Below, one piece after another: positions 18,854 through 27,254 of a stretch of 64,000 nt of DNA. The DNA lies in assembly GCA_963777625.1 (NCBI GenBank), contig CAVZRO010000001.1, forward strand, positions 558,001-622,000, written 5' to 3'. The stretch is from DATDIC01 sp963777625 (GTDB lineage Bacteria; Pseudomonadota; Alphaproteobacteria; Acetobacterales; Acetobacteraceae). Under the pieces are notes generated by a model. It saw nothing but the letters and a program-made list of their open reading frames with translations. It made no database searches and had not been told where the DNA came from. Numbering within the stretch: the first letter of the stretch is position 1; each line of letters begins with the position of its first letter. Made by a program: the position numbers and the translations under genes.

Positions 18854-20036
18854 TCAGCTTTTCACGAACAGTCGGCGTGGCACGTTCGCCAGGCATTCAA
18901 CGCCGGACTCGGTGATCAGGATGCTCTCGGTGATTTCAAGCCCCATTGTCTCCAGCCATAGCCCGGTCATGAAGTGGAATGTCATGCCGGGTTGCAGCTC
19001 GGTGCGGTCACCGGATCGCAAGCTCATCGTCCGCTCGCCCCAGTCCGGCGGATAGCTCAATCCGATCGAATAACCGGTGCGGTTATCCTTGATGATGTCG
19101 TAACGCTTCAGGACCGCGAAGAAGGCACTGGCAATATCCTCGCACGTGTTGCCCGGCCGCGCCGCCGCGAGCCCCGCCTCCATTCCCTCCAGCACCGCCT
19201 TTTCGGCATTCAGGAACGCCGGAGTGGGGGTTCCGAGAAATACGGTACGAGAAACGGGACAATGATACCGCCGGTAACAGCCGGCGATTTCGAAGAACGT
19301 GCCTTCACCGCGGAGCAGTGGGCGATCATCCCATGTCAGATGCGATGCCGATGCCTCCTCGCCGGACGGGAGCAGGGGAACGATTGCCGGATAGTCGCCA
19401 CCGTAATCGGCAACACCACGAATTCCGGCATCGTAAATCTCGGCCACGAGGTCGCATTTGCGCATGCCGGGCTCGATCCGCTCCAGGATCCGCTGGTGCA
19501 TCGCCTCGACGATGCGGGCAGCGCGGCGCATGTATTCGAGTTCCTGCGCGCTTTTCACGGCACGCTGCCAGTTCACCAGACCGGTAGCGTCGATGAAACC
19601 GCGCATTCGGCAGGTTGCGCTGCAAGGATGCAAAGGCCGCGGCGGAGAACCAGTAATTGTCCATCTCCACGCCAACCGAAAGCTTGCTCCAGCCGCGTTC
19701 TTCGATCAGGCGCGACAGCACATCCATCGGGTGACGTTCCGGCGATTGCACGTAATGGTCGGGGTAGCCGACGATATTATCGTGCTGGAGATAGCTGGTG
19801 CGCTTCGCTCCGTTCGCGTCCTGACCACGCCCGAACCAGATCGGCTGGCCGTCCGGCGGCACCAGCACACATTGATGCACATAAAACGACCAGCCATCGT
19901 AACCGGTGAGCCAGGCCATGTTGGACGGATCGCTGGACACCAGCAGGTCGATGCCGGAACGCTCCATGGCGGCGCGGGTCTTGGCGAGCCGCTGATCGTA
20001 TTCCGTCAGCGCGAAAGGCAACCTGGGAGCAGTCAT
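18854..20036 (-). CDS. doeA: Ectoine hydrolase DoeA (one-base frameshift)
   Basis: DoeA opens the ectoine ring to N-acetyl-diaminobutyrate. It is a member of the M24 creatinase/aminopeptidase fold. The N-terminal half (from MTAPRLPFALTEYDQRL) and the catalytic half (WQRAVKSAQELEYMRRAAR ... GTFFEIAGCYRRYHCP ... PGMTFHFMTGLW) lie in different frames. Dropping one base near 19595 (TTTC run) joins LPNARF to IDATGLVNWQ and gives 393 residues, typical of DoeA. It ends 14 bases before the doeB start at 18840, so the pair is co-transcribed. Confidence 0.88.
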
Positions 20037-20092
20037 CAGGCCTCCTCGATGGTCATTGTCATGCACGCCGACCGGCACCGATCGGTGAGCTA

Positions 20093-20205
20093 CGTTCGTC
20101 ATTCCCGCGAGGTTCGTCATTCCCGCGAAGGCGGGAAGCCAGGCAAACCCTCGGAATTTCGCGGGCTCTCGCCTGGATGCCCGGTTTCGCGGACATGACG
20201 GATTC
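20093..20205. repeat. Dispersed palindromic repeat, family R1
   Basis: The enuR-doeA spacer holds two CGTCATTCCCGCGA words, then a palindromic CCCGCGAAGGCGGG core and a tail (ggaatttcgcgggctctcg, then gcctgg and catgacgg). The tail is shared almost word for word with the copy at 24648-24741. It replaces most of the sequence where an operon promoter for doeA would be expected. Confidence 0.7.
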
Positions 20206-20299
20206 TCAAAGTTTTCGTTCTCGTAGCTTGGTATAACTCGTAGCAGGACCATGTCAATGGACTTATTGTCCCATTACATTATTAATCGCGGCCCCAAAC

Positions 20300-21748
20300 C
20301 TACGCGATCAGCCCCGTGTCGTTTAACGGCGGAACCTGCGAAAACGTCGCGCTGATCGTCTCCAGGGCACCACGCAGCCTCTCGTGCGAGTAGCGTCCAC
20401 CGACGCAAATACGGATGCCATTGCCGGGCGGTCCGCCGCCGACCACGAACGGATCAGAAGCGGTCACGGCGATGCCCCGCGACGCCAATTCCCGCACCAG
20501 CGCTTCCTCCGTCCAGCGCGCGGGAACACGCAGCCAGGCACTCAGCGAGCATTCATGCCCACCGGCGATGAATGGGCGCAGCACGTCATGGACGATGGCC
20601 TGGCGCGCGCGCATCTCGACGCGCTGCAATCGAACCAGCTCGTCGGCGGTGCCCGACCCGATCCAGCGCGCCGCCATTTCCGCCATCGCCGGTACGCCGC
20701 TCCAACTGGTGGCGCGTAGGATGCTCGCGGCCCGGATGGTGAATTGCGGCGGCACGACAAGGTAGCCCGTGCGCAGCCCGGTCATGACGGACTTGGTGAA
20801 ACTGGTTGCAAAAAATCCCAAATCCGGCAGCATGCCCGTTATGGACGGCAGCGTTTCCGTGAACAGTGGCTTATAGACCTCATCCTCGATGACATAGATG
20901 CCGTGCCGGCGGGCAATCGCCGCGATCCGCTCGCGCCGTTCGCCGCTCGCCACATGGCTGGTCGGATTGCCGAGCGTCGGGATCAGCACCAGCGCGGTCA
21001 CATCCGCCCCGGCGCAAGCGGCGTCGAACGCCTCTGGCAGGATGCCCTCCTGGTCGGTCGCCAGCCCGCGCAAGGTGAAACCCAACAGGTTGGCCAACCC
21101 GATCACCCCGTGGTCCGTCAGGGTTTCCGTCAGCACCAGGTCGCCCGGTCGCACTACGGTCGCCAGCGCCAGAAAAACGGCGTGCGCCGCGCCATTGGTG
21201 ATCAGGATCCGCTCCGGCTTGGCCGCCACTCCCAAGCCGGCCAGCCAAATCCGCGCCATCTCCCGGTGGCGGTCGAGCCCCGCCACCGGCCGGCAGGGCC
21301 GCATCCAAACGCTGTTATCGCTGTCGGCAAATTCCGCCATCAGCGCGCGCGCCGCCTGTTCATGCGCATCGAGGTAAGCGGCGCGGACGATCGAAAGATC
21401 GAGCAGGCTGTCATGATTGCGGTCCAGAATGAACCGGTCCGCTTGTTCCGTGATCCGGGTCCGCACGAACGTGCCGCGGCCGACCTCGCTGCGGAGATAG
21501 CCGCGGCGCTCGGCCTCCTTGTAGCTGAAGCTCACTGTTTGAACCGAGACACCAAGCCGATGCGCCAGGTCGCGATGGGTCGGCAACTGGGCTCCCGGGG
21601 CCAGCGTGCCCCGGTCAATGTCGGTGATAATCCCCTCCGTCAGCAGCTTGTGCTTGGTCTGCCCATGCCGATGGGAAGGCAGTGACGGGGTCCAGTCAGT
21701 CGCGGCGGATTGCGGATCGGACTCTCGGAGGCGTCGCACGTTGATCAT
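20300..21748 (-). CDS. enuR: Ectoine catabolism regulator EnuR (MocR/GntR family)
   Basis: EnuR is a PLP-dependent MocR-type repressor of ectoine catabolism. It is known to respond to the DoeA product N-alpha-acetyl-diaminobutyrate and to diaminobutyrate. The 482-residue protein has an N-terminal winged helix (LAPGAQLPTHRDLAHRLGVS, VQTVSFSYKEAERRGYL) and an aminotransferase-like effector domain with the PLP lysine in SFTKSVMTGLRTGYLV. The only Met near the N-terminus is at 21748, directly abutting a 9-bp inverted repeat and without a Shine-Dalgarno. A leaderless transcript or a near-cognate start is possible. Confidence 0.9.
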   Translation of the reverse strand: MINVRRLRESDPQSAATDWTPSLPSHRHGQTKHKLLTEGIITDIDRGTLAPGAQLPTHRDLAHRLGVSVQTVSFSYKEAERRGYLRSEVGRGTFVRTRITEQADRFILDRNHDSLLDLSIVRAAYLDAHEQAARALMAEFADSDNSVWMRPCRPVAGLDRHREMARIWLAGLGVAAKPERILITNGAAHAVFLALATVVRPGDLVLTETLTDHGVIGLANLLGFTLRGLATDQEGILPEAFDAACAGADVTALVLIPTLGNPTSHVASGERRERIAAIARRHGIYVIEDEVYKPLFTETLPSITGMLPDLGFFATSFTKSVMTGLRTGYLVVPPQFTIRAASILRATSWSGVPAMAEMAARWIGSGTADELVRLQRVEMRARQAIVHDVLRPFIAGGHECSLSAWLRVPARWTEEALVRELASRGIAVTASDPFVVGGGPPGNGIRICVGGRYSHERLRGALETISATFSQVPPLNDTGLIA

Positions 21749-21774
21749 CCAGTACAGACAGTGACCTGTACTGG
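21749..21774. promoter_or_regulatory. Perfect inverted repeat before enuR, candidate operator
   Basis: CCAGTACAG (21749-21757) and CTGTACTGG (21766-21774) form perfect 9-bp arms around an 8-base spacer. The repeat begins one base from the enuR start codon. Dyads of this size are typical binding sites for dimeric GntR-type DNA-binding domains, so autoregulation by EnuR is the simplest reading. It is an inference; no second copy was found by eye before doeA or eutB. Confidence 0.55.
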
Positions 21775-21824
21775 CACAATATGGGCACGCTGGTCAGCAA
21801 GCAATCAGTCGGCGGCGTTATCGG

Positions 21825-22410
21825 TCACGCGGCACACCGGTAGCGTTCGATCCCAAGGCCGCCGCTGGTGTCGATTTCCGGCTTTTTGCCGGCCACGATA
21901 TCGGCGAGCACGCGTCCCGAACCGCAGCTCACGGTCCAGCCGAGCGTCCCGTGACCCGTATTCAAATACAGGTTCGTATACCTGGCTCGGCCGATCACCG
22001 GCGGTCCGTCCGGAGTCATCGGTCGCAGCCCGCACCAGAAGCTCGCGCGTCCGAGGTCGCCGCCCCGCGGGTAGAGGTCACTGACGACATGCTCCAGCGT
22101 CGCGCGGCGCGCCGGCCGCAGCGTCGTGTTGTACCCATCAAGTTCGGCCATGCCGCCGACGCGAATGCGGTCCCCCAGGCGGGTGATCGCCACTTTGTGG
22201 GTCTCATCCATGACGGTGGATTCGGGCGCGCCGGCAGGATCGGTGACCGGCAACGTGATCGAATATCCCTTCACCGGGTAAACCGGCATGTCGATGCCAA
22301 TGCCGCGCAACAGCCGCGGCGAATAGCTGCCGAGCGCAACGACATAGGCATCTCCGGTAACATCGCCGCTTTCGATCAGCATGCCATCGGTGACACCGGT
22401 CAGAACGGTA
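21825..22410 (-). pseudogene. C-terminal half of a DadA-type D-amino-acid dehydrogenase
   Basis: About 195 residues from DAYVVALGSYSPRLLRG to the natural C-terminus (MTPDGPPVIGRARYTNLYLN, GHGTLGWTVSCGSGRVLADI) match the second half of DadA-type FAD dehydrogenases, which are about 416 residues long. The N-terminal half, including the FAD-binding Rossmann motif, is absent. The sequence upstream at about 22402-22412 switches directly into the truncated aldehyde dehydrogenase in another frame. This is a deletion remnant, not a functional gene. An intact relative lies at 36548-37800. Confidence 0.8.
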
Positions 22411-22884
22411 GGTCTCGCCATAGGTCCGTTTTGCCTCCTCACCGAACCAATCGAGAAGGCTTGCGGCATATTCGATCTCGCTCAGCGACTCGCTCAGCGG
22501 CTTGCCCTGCTCCAGGGTCATGATCCGGGCGAGATCCGATTTGTGGCAAAGCATCGCTTCGGCGCAGCTGCGAAGAATGGCCGCTCGCTCTTTCGCCGGC
22601 GTGTTGCGCCAGGCGGGGAACGCGCTCTCAGCGGCTTCGACGGCGCGTACCGCGTCAGCCCTTCCCATATCGGGCACCGAGCCGATCAGCGTGCCGTCCG
22701 CCGGGTCGAAAACCGCCAGCCGGCGACCGTCGGCCGCATCGGCCCAGACGCCACCGATATATGCCTGGTCGCGCATCAACTCCGGCCGCCGCAGGCCGTC
22801 GCGTCGCGGGGTGGCCAGACTGTCGGTTGCGCGTTGGACGACGCCGCTACAAGCTGCTCCTTGCCCGTAAACACTTCCGTCCAT
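22411..22884 (-). pseudogene. N-terminal third of an aldehyde dehydrogenase, probably doeC
   Basis: The frame gives an N-terminal aldehyde dehydrogenase segment (AYIGGVWADAADGRRLAVFDP, in pieces; FPAWRNTPAKERAAILR; LARIMTLEQGKPLSESLSEI; YAASLLDWFGEEAKRTYGET). It then stops matching at about 22411 and runs into 'dadA out of frame. The NAD-binding glycine and the catalytic Cys/Glu are lost. Position between doeX and enuR makes DoeC, the aspartate-semialdehyde dehydrogenase of ectoine catabolism in the GabD family, the best guess. The 5' limit is uncertain (22776 or 22884). Confidence 0.75.
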
Positions 22885-22979
22885 GATCAGTGTCCCTGCC
22901 GCGCTGCGGAGGAAATCTGCATCCAGAACCGCTGCAGATTTGACGGAACAAGGAGGTGGCCACAGGAGACCCGACGGTT

Positions 22980-23488
22980 TTACGGTGGCTCCGTCGCAGA
23001 GTCTTCGGCTGCGGCCAAAACCGCCGCGGCAAGCCCGGCCGGATCGCTTTTCACTGCCTTGGTGACCACGTAGGTGAAATAGCGACTGATGCCGATGTCG
23101 GCTTCCAGCAGTCGCTCTATCAATTTTTGATATGCTGTCATATCAGTCGCGGCGATCGTCAGCAGATAGTCGATGCCGCGCCGATCGCGTCGCAGTGAAC
23201 GATCTCTGGAATTGCCCGCACGGCCCGCTCGAACCGGCCGAAGTCACTGGCCTCGTGATGCTTCAGCGTGACCTCCACATGCACCACCAGCGGGGTCCCG
23301 AGATGATCGAGCGCAAGCTCCGCGTGATACCCCTTGATGACCCCGGCTTGCTCAAGCCGCTTCCAACGCTCGAGACAGGCACTTGGCGAAAGATGAACCC
23401 GCGCCGCGAGTGCCTGGTTGGTTATGCGGCCTTCGCGCGCCACGACGCGCAACAGCCGGCGATCCCGGGCGTCGAGCGTCAATGCCAT
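22980..23488 (-). CDS. doeX: Lrp/AsnC family regulator DoeX (one-base frameshift)
   Basis: An Lrp/AsnC-type regulator of the kind found in ectoine clusters. The N-terminal helix-turn-helix (ALTLDARDRRLLRVVAREG, ITNQALAARVHLSPSACLER) and RAM ligand domain (VVHVEVTLKHHEASDFGRF) end in a premature stop after CDAIG. Supplying one missing base near 23178 continues as GIDYLLTIAATDMTAYQKL and SRYFTYVVTKAVKSDP to a TAA at 22980. This gives 169 residues, a normal length. It lies 31 bases after the eutB stop on the same strand. Confidence 0.85.
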
Positions 23489-23519
23489 GGCACGGTTCTT
23501 CTCAAGCCCGCGATGATCG

Positions 23520-24530
23520 TCATCCCAGCACGCTCCCGACAGATTCCTCGGGCGCGGAGTTGTCATCGGAAATTAGCCGACGATGCAGGTGCATATCGAT
23601 ATTTCGCCCGGACATGACGATCGCGGCAGGCCCGCGTGGCACGAACTTGTCGGTCAGCAGCGCCCCGATGCCAACCGCGCCGCCGCCTTCAACGATCTCC
23701 TTCTCATGCCAGTACGCATGCGATATCGCGGCGGCGATCTCCGCTTCCTCGAGCAGCACGATGCCATCCACCAGGTCATGAACCATGCGGAAGGTCCAGC
23801 GATTGCCCAGACCGATTCCGCCTGCAAGCGAATCAGCAAGCGTCGCTGATTCCGCGATCTCGATCGGATGGCCGGCTCGCTGGCTGGCATGCATTGCCGC
23901 CCCCCGGCTCATGCTGATCCCGATCACCTCGACTTTGGGATTGATCGTCTTGACGGCCAGCGCAATGCCGGCGATCAAGCCGCCGCCGGAGAGTGGTACC
24001 AGCACGGTGGAAACCTCAGGAAATTCCTCCATCAGCTCCAATCCGATCGTGCCTTGGCCGGCGATGATATCGGGGTGATCGAACGGTGACAGCTCGGTCA
24101 GCCCTGTTTCGGTCACCAGCCGGTCCACTTCGCTCTGCGCGTCGTCCTGGGACTGCCCGACGACATGCACATCCGCCCCGAGCCCACGGATCGCCTCGAC
24201 CTTGTTGCTGGGAACCTGATGCGAAATGCAAATTGCACAGCGCACGCCCAATAGACGCGCAGCGTAGGCAAGGGCGCGCCCATGATTGCCGGTGGATGCG
24301 GCCACAACACCACGTTTGGCTACGTCCTCAGGAAGCGTCAATAATGCATTGGTGGCTCCGCGAAGCTTGAAGCTGCCAGTGGTTTGCCGTTGCTCCAGCT
24401 TCAACTTGACGGTGCTGCCGACACGCTCCGACAGACTCGGAGACTCGACCAGAGGCGTGCGTCTCACCCGGCCGGCGATACGTCGCTGTGCCAGAAAAAG
24501 ATCGGCCAGGGTGATGTGCTGTCCCGCCAT
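23520..24530 (-). CDS. eutB: Threonine dehydratase family protein, probable EutB (hydroxyectoine utilisation)
   Basis: A PLP-dependent fold type II dehydratase of 336 residues. The PLP lysine is in QTTGSFKLRGATNALL, the phosphate loop in PLSGGGLIAGIA, and STGNHGRALAYAA is also conserved. Length and sequence resemble the EutB branch more than biosynthetic IlvA, which carries a C-terminal ACT domain that is absent here. In other species EutABC convert hydroxyectoine to ectoine. Here eutA and eutC are not found next to it, so a generic threonine/serine dehydratase role cannot be excluded. doeX follows directly. Confidence 0.75.
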   Translation of the reverse strand: MAGQHITLADLFLAQRRIAGRVRRTPLVESPSLSERVGSTVKLKLEQRQTTGSFKLRGATNALLTLPEDVAKRGVVAASTGNHGRALAYAARLLGVRCAICISHQVPSNKVEAIRGLGADVHVVGQSQDDAQSEVDRLVTETGLTELSPFDHPDIIAGQGTIGLELMEEFPEVSTVLVPLSGGGLIAGIALAVKTINPKVEVIGISMSRGAAMHASQRAGHPIEIAESATLADSLAGGIGLGNRWTFRMVHDLVDGIVLLEEAEIAAAISHAYWHEKEIVEGGGAVGIGALLTDKFVPRGPAAIVMSGRNIDMHLHRRLISDDNSAPEESVGSVLG

Positions 24531-24647
24531 GTCTCTACTCCCGCTGCAGTGCGGCAGCCAGCCGCCCTGACTGCCCTTGCTGAGCTGCTGGTCGGCAGCG
24601 CCAAACGATAAAGTCGCGAGATTATACCAGACGGGTTGAGGGGGACC

Positions 24648-24741
24648 CATTCCCGCGCATGCGTCGCGCATGCGGGAATTCAGCCAATCCCCCGGGATTT
24701 CGCGGGCGCTCGCCTGGTGCCCGCTTCGCGGGCATGACGGG
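24648..24741. repeat. Dispersed palindromic repeat, family R1
   Basis: A spacer copy between the second importer and eutB. It has CATTCCCGCGCATGCG with its mirrored half GCATGCGGGAATT, then the same tail as the copy at 20093-20205 (gggatttcgcgggcgctcg, cctgg, gcgggcatgacgg). No coding sequence is seen in this spacer. Confidence 0.7.
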
Positions 24742-24777
24742 TCTAGAGTTTTCCGTCCGCGCGGGTTGGTATGATCG

Positions 24778-25428
24778 TCATCGGGAAACGAGGAGCCTGC
24801 GTTCGAGTGCGCGGGCGTAGGCGGTGAGCGGAGAACACAGAACAAAGTAGATCAAAGCGACGAGGCCATAAACGACGAATGGGCGGAAGGTCGCGTTGCT
24901 GATGATCTCGCCCGTGCGCGTAAGCTCGCGAAACCCGACGATCGAGGCCACTGCGGTCGCCTTCAGCAGCTGCACGAGGAACCCCACCGTTGGAGGAATG
25001 GCGATGCGCAACGCCTGCGGCAGGATGACCAGCCGTAGCTGCGCGAGCCGCCGCAGGCCGAGGCTCGCGCCCGCATCCCATTGGCCTGGCGGAATCGCCT
25101 GCACCGAGCCGCGCCATATCTCGCCGAGATAAGCGCTGGCGTACAGCGTCAGGCCGACCGCCGCCGCAAGCCAGGCTGACACGTCGATGCCGAGCAGCGG
25201 CAGGCCGAAAAAAACCAGGAACAGCTGCATCAGAAGCGGCGTACCCTGGAACAGGTCGATATAGAGTTTGGCCGCCTGGACGGCGCGTCTGGAGTGGCTC
25301 ACCCGCAGCAGCGTCAGCCCCAGCCCCGCCACGCCGCCGCACGCGAAGGCGATGGCGGCCAGCGCCAATGTCCAGCGTGTCGCGAGGATCAGATTCCAGG
25401 CGATTGTGCTTAGTGGAAAGTCGGTCAT
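24778..25428 (-). CDS. Polar amino acid ABC transporter permease
   Basis: A 216-residue HAAT-type permease with about five membrane helices. LYIDLFQGTPLLMQLFLVFFG and the EAA loop GQWDAGASLGLRRLAQLRLV are diagnostic. It overlaps the upstream permease gene by 4 bases (ATGA). Together with the binding protein at 26104-26895 it makes a second importer. No HisP-type ATPase gene is adjacent; ehuA, 9 kb downstream on the same strand, could supply one, but that is conjecture. Confidence 0.85.
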   Translation of the reverse strand: MTDFPLSTIAWNLILATRWTLALAAIAFACGGVAGLGLTLLRVSHSRRAVQAAKLYIDLFQGTPLLMQLFLVFFGLPLLGIDVSAWLAAAVGLTLYASAYLGEIWRGSVQAIPPGQWDAGASLGLRRLAQLRLVILPQALRIAIPPTVGFLVQLLKATAVASIVGFRELTRTGEIISNATFRPFVVYGLVALIYFVLCSPLTAYARALERRLLVSR

Positions 25429-26063
25429 ACGGGCCGACCTGGCATCAAGCGGCGGCCGGCCAGCATGAGCAGGCGTCGCGTGGCGACCGCCAGCAGCAGA
25501 TAGACCAGAGTGATTCCGACATAGGTCTGGAACGCGCGGAAGTTGCGTGACTGGATGAAGTCGGCGGCGTAGGTCAGGTCGCGCACTGCGATCGTGGAGA
25601 CCACCGCAGATTCCAGCAGCATGATCACGACCTGGCTCACCAGCGCTGGATAGACCGCGGCAATGCCCTGCGGCAGCACGATCAGCCGGAACACCGCGAA
25701 ACCGCGCAGTCCAAGCGAGCGGCCCGCTTCGTACTGGCCGGGGGCGATGGAATCGATCCCCGCACGTACCACCTCCGTCGCGTAGGCGGCCAGGTTGAGT
25801 GTCATTGCCAGCGCGGCGGCCTCGAACGCAGTCAGTCGCGGTCCGACGACTGGAAGGGCGAAGTAGATGAAGAAGAGCTGGACCAGAAACGGTGTGTTAC
25901 GAACCAGCTCCACGTAGGCGACGACGGCCAGGCGCCCCGCCGCAAACCTGCCACGCCGGAGCAAGGCGGCTCCGATCGCAAGCCCGACCCCGGCGGTACC
26001 GGCGATGGCAGCCAGCCCGATGGTTGTCGCCGCACCGTGCAAGAGCAGCACGAGGTCATCCAT
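25425..26063 (-). CDS. Polar amino acid ABC transporter permease
   Basis: A 212-residue HAAT-type permease with FVRNTPFLVQLFFIYFALP-like features (YVELVRNTPFLVQLFFIYF) and the loop GQYEAGRSLGLRGFAVFRLI. It sits 40 bases downstream of the binding-protein gene and overlaps the next permease by 4 bases, giving a binding protein, permease, permease operon. The substrate is unknown. Its place directly upstream of eutB suggests a compatible solute or amino acid. Confidence 0.85.
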   Translation of the reverse strand: MDDLVLLLHGAATTIGLAAIAGTAGVGLAIGAALLRRGRFAAGRLAVVAYVELVRNTPFLVQLFFIYFALPVVGPRLTAFEAAALAMTLNLAAYATEVVRAGIDSIAPGQYEAGRSLGLRGFAVFRLIVLPQGIAAVYPALVSQVVIMLLESAVVSTIAVRDLTYAADFIQSRNFRAFQTYVGITLVYLLLAVATRRLLMLAGRRLMPGRPV

Positions 26064-26103
26064 GAGCGAGCGTCCGGCTCCTCATCGGCAACACAAGAGA
26101 GCG

Positions 26104-26895
26104 TCAGAAGCCGGCCGGCAGCGGCTGATGCAGCCACTTCTCCGCGATCGCATTCAGCGAGCCGTCCTGTTTCATCTTGGTGATCGCATCATCGAGCGCC
26201 TGCTTGAGCCGTGGCTCGTTCTTGTTGAGCCCGATATGGTCGGGCGAGCTGAGTAGCTGGAACTTCTCGCGCGGCTCGACCGCCGGATGACGCGCCATGA
26301 TGTTGGCACCTACATCGTTGCCGACCACGATCAGCTGGACCTGACCCGCGAGGAAGGCGGCGATCACGCTGTTATAGTCGTCGAAGCGCTCGATGTCGGT
26401 GCCCGGGGGAGCCGCGCGTGTCAGCTCAGTGTCTTCCAGCGTGCCCTTGTTGACGCCAACGGACTTGCCCTTCAGGTCTGCCGGCGCGCTGACCGCGACG
26501 TTGGCCGGGCCGAGCACAGCGATGTAGTACGGCGCATAGGCGACCGTAAAGTCGATCACCTTGGCACGCTCGTCGCTATAGCCGACGCTCATCAGCAGAT
26601 CGACCTTATGCTCGGTCAATGTCGGGATACGGTTCTGGCCGGTGATCCCGACCGGCTGAAGTTTCACGTCGAGCACCTGGGCCAGCCGGTTGGCGACATC
26701 GACATCGTAGCCCTGCATCGACATATCGGCGCCGGCGGAGGAGAACGGCGGAAAGTCCTCGAAAATGCCGGCCTTCAGAACCCCCGCCTTGTGGATGTCA
26801 TCGAGCGCGTCGGCGCGAGCACGCCCGGCGCAGAACGCACCCGCAAGGAGGAGCGAGGCAAGCAGGACAGGCCGCACAGCGATCGCATATCTCAT
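26104..26895 (-). CDS. Polar amino acid-binding periplasmic protein (SBP family 3)
   Basis: A 263-residue exported binding protein. The signal peptide ends near GRARADA. The mature part has the SBP_bac_3 pattern: AGVLKAGIFEDFPPFSSAG, GYDVDVANRLAQVLDVKLQP, RIPTLTEHKVDLLMSVGYS, LKGKSVGVNKGTLED. Three ATG codons are consecutive (26901, 26898, 26895). AAGGAG touches the first, so the third, with a 6-base spacing, is the better start. It is followed by two permeases. The ligand is not predictable from this sequence. Confidence 0.87.
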   Translation of the reverse strand: MRYAIAVRPVLLASLLLAGAFCAGRARADALDDIHKAGVLKAGIFEDFPPFSSAGADMSMQGYDVDVANRLAQVLDVKLQPVGITGQNRIPTLTEHKVDLLMSVGYSDERAKVIDFTVAYAPYYIAVLGPANVAVSAPADLKGKSVGVNKGTLEDTELTRAAPPGTDIERFDDYNSVIAAFLAGQVQLIVVGNDVGANIMARHPAVEPREKFQLLSSPDHIGLNKNEPRLKQALDDAITKMKQDGSLNAIAEKWLHQPLPAGF

Positions 26896-26929
26896 CATCA
26901 TCTCCTTCGGGAAGGTTGCGTGGTCGGAA

Positions 26930-27254
26930 TCAGGATGCCGAGGACGCAGCGGCGCTCGGCACGAGAATACAGCCCTCAGCCGGGAAGCTCGCGAGAATGG
27001 ACTGCCCCGGACTGAACGCGGCGCGGGCGCGGTTGGGCTCGACCGCCAAAAGGACGCGACCGCTGGAAAGTTCGAACAGGACATGCCGGGCTGCGCCGAG
27101 AATAACCACCTCACGCACCTCGCCGTGGACGATGTTGCGCCCCGGCTGCGGCTCGGTCGGCGTGTCGGGAAGCAGGTCGATGCTTTCCGGGCGGACGCAT
27201 GGCGAGCACACCAGCGCCTCCAAGAAGCCGACGACGCGTGAGGTTCGACGTCAT
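26930..27254 (-). pseudogene. Chimeric remnant: binding-protein leader joined to ABC-ATPase C-terminus
   Basis: A GGAGG site and ATG at 27254 begin a twin-arginine leader (MTSNLTRRRLLGGAGVLA) of a typical solute-binding protein. Within about 20 codons it changes frame, at roughly 27195-27215, into the C-terminal TOBE region of a PotA/UgpC-type ATPase (CVRPESIDLLPDTP ... VVILGAARHVLFELSSG), which runs to its natural stop at 26930. The rest of the binding protein, the permeases and the ATPase core are missing. A single internal deletion of a former importer operon explains this. Confidence 0.75.
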
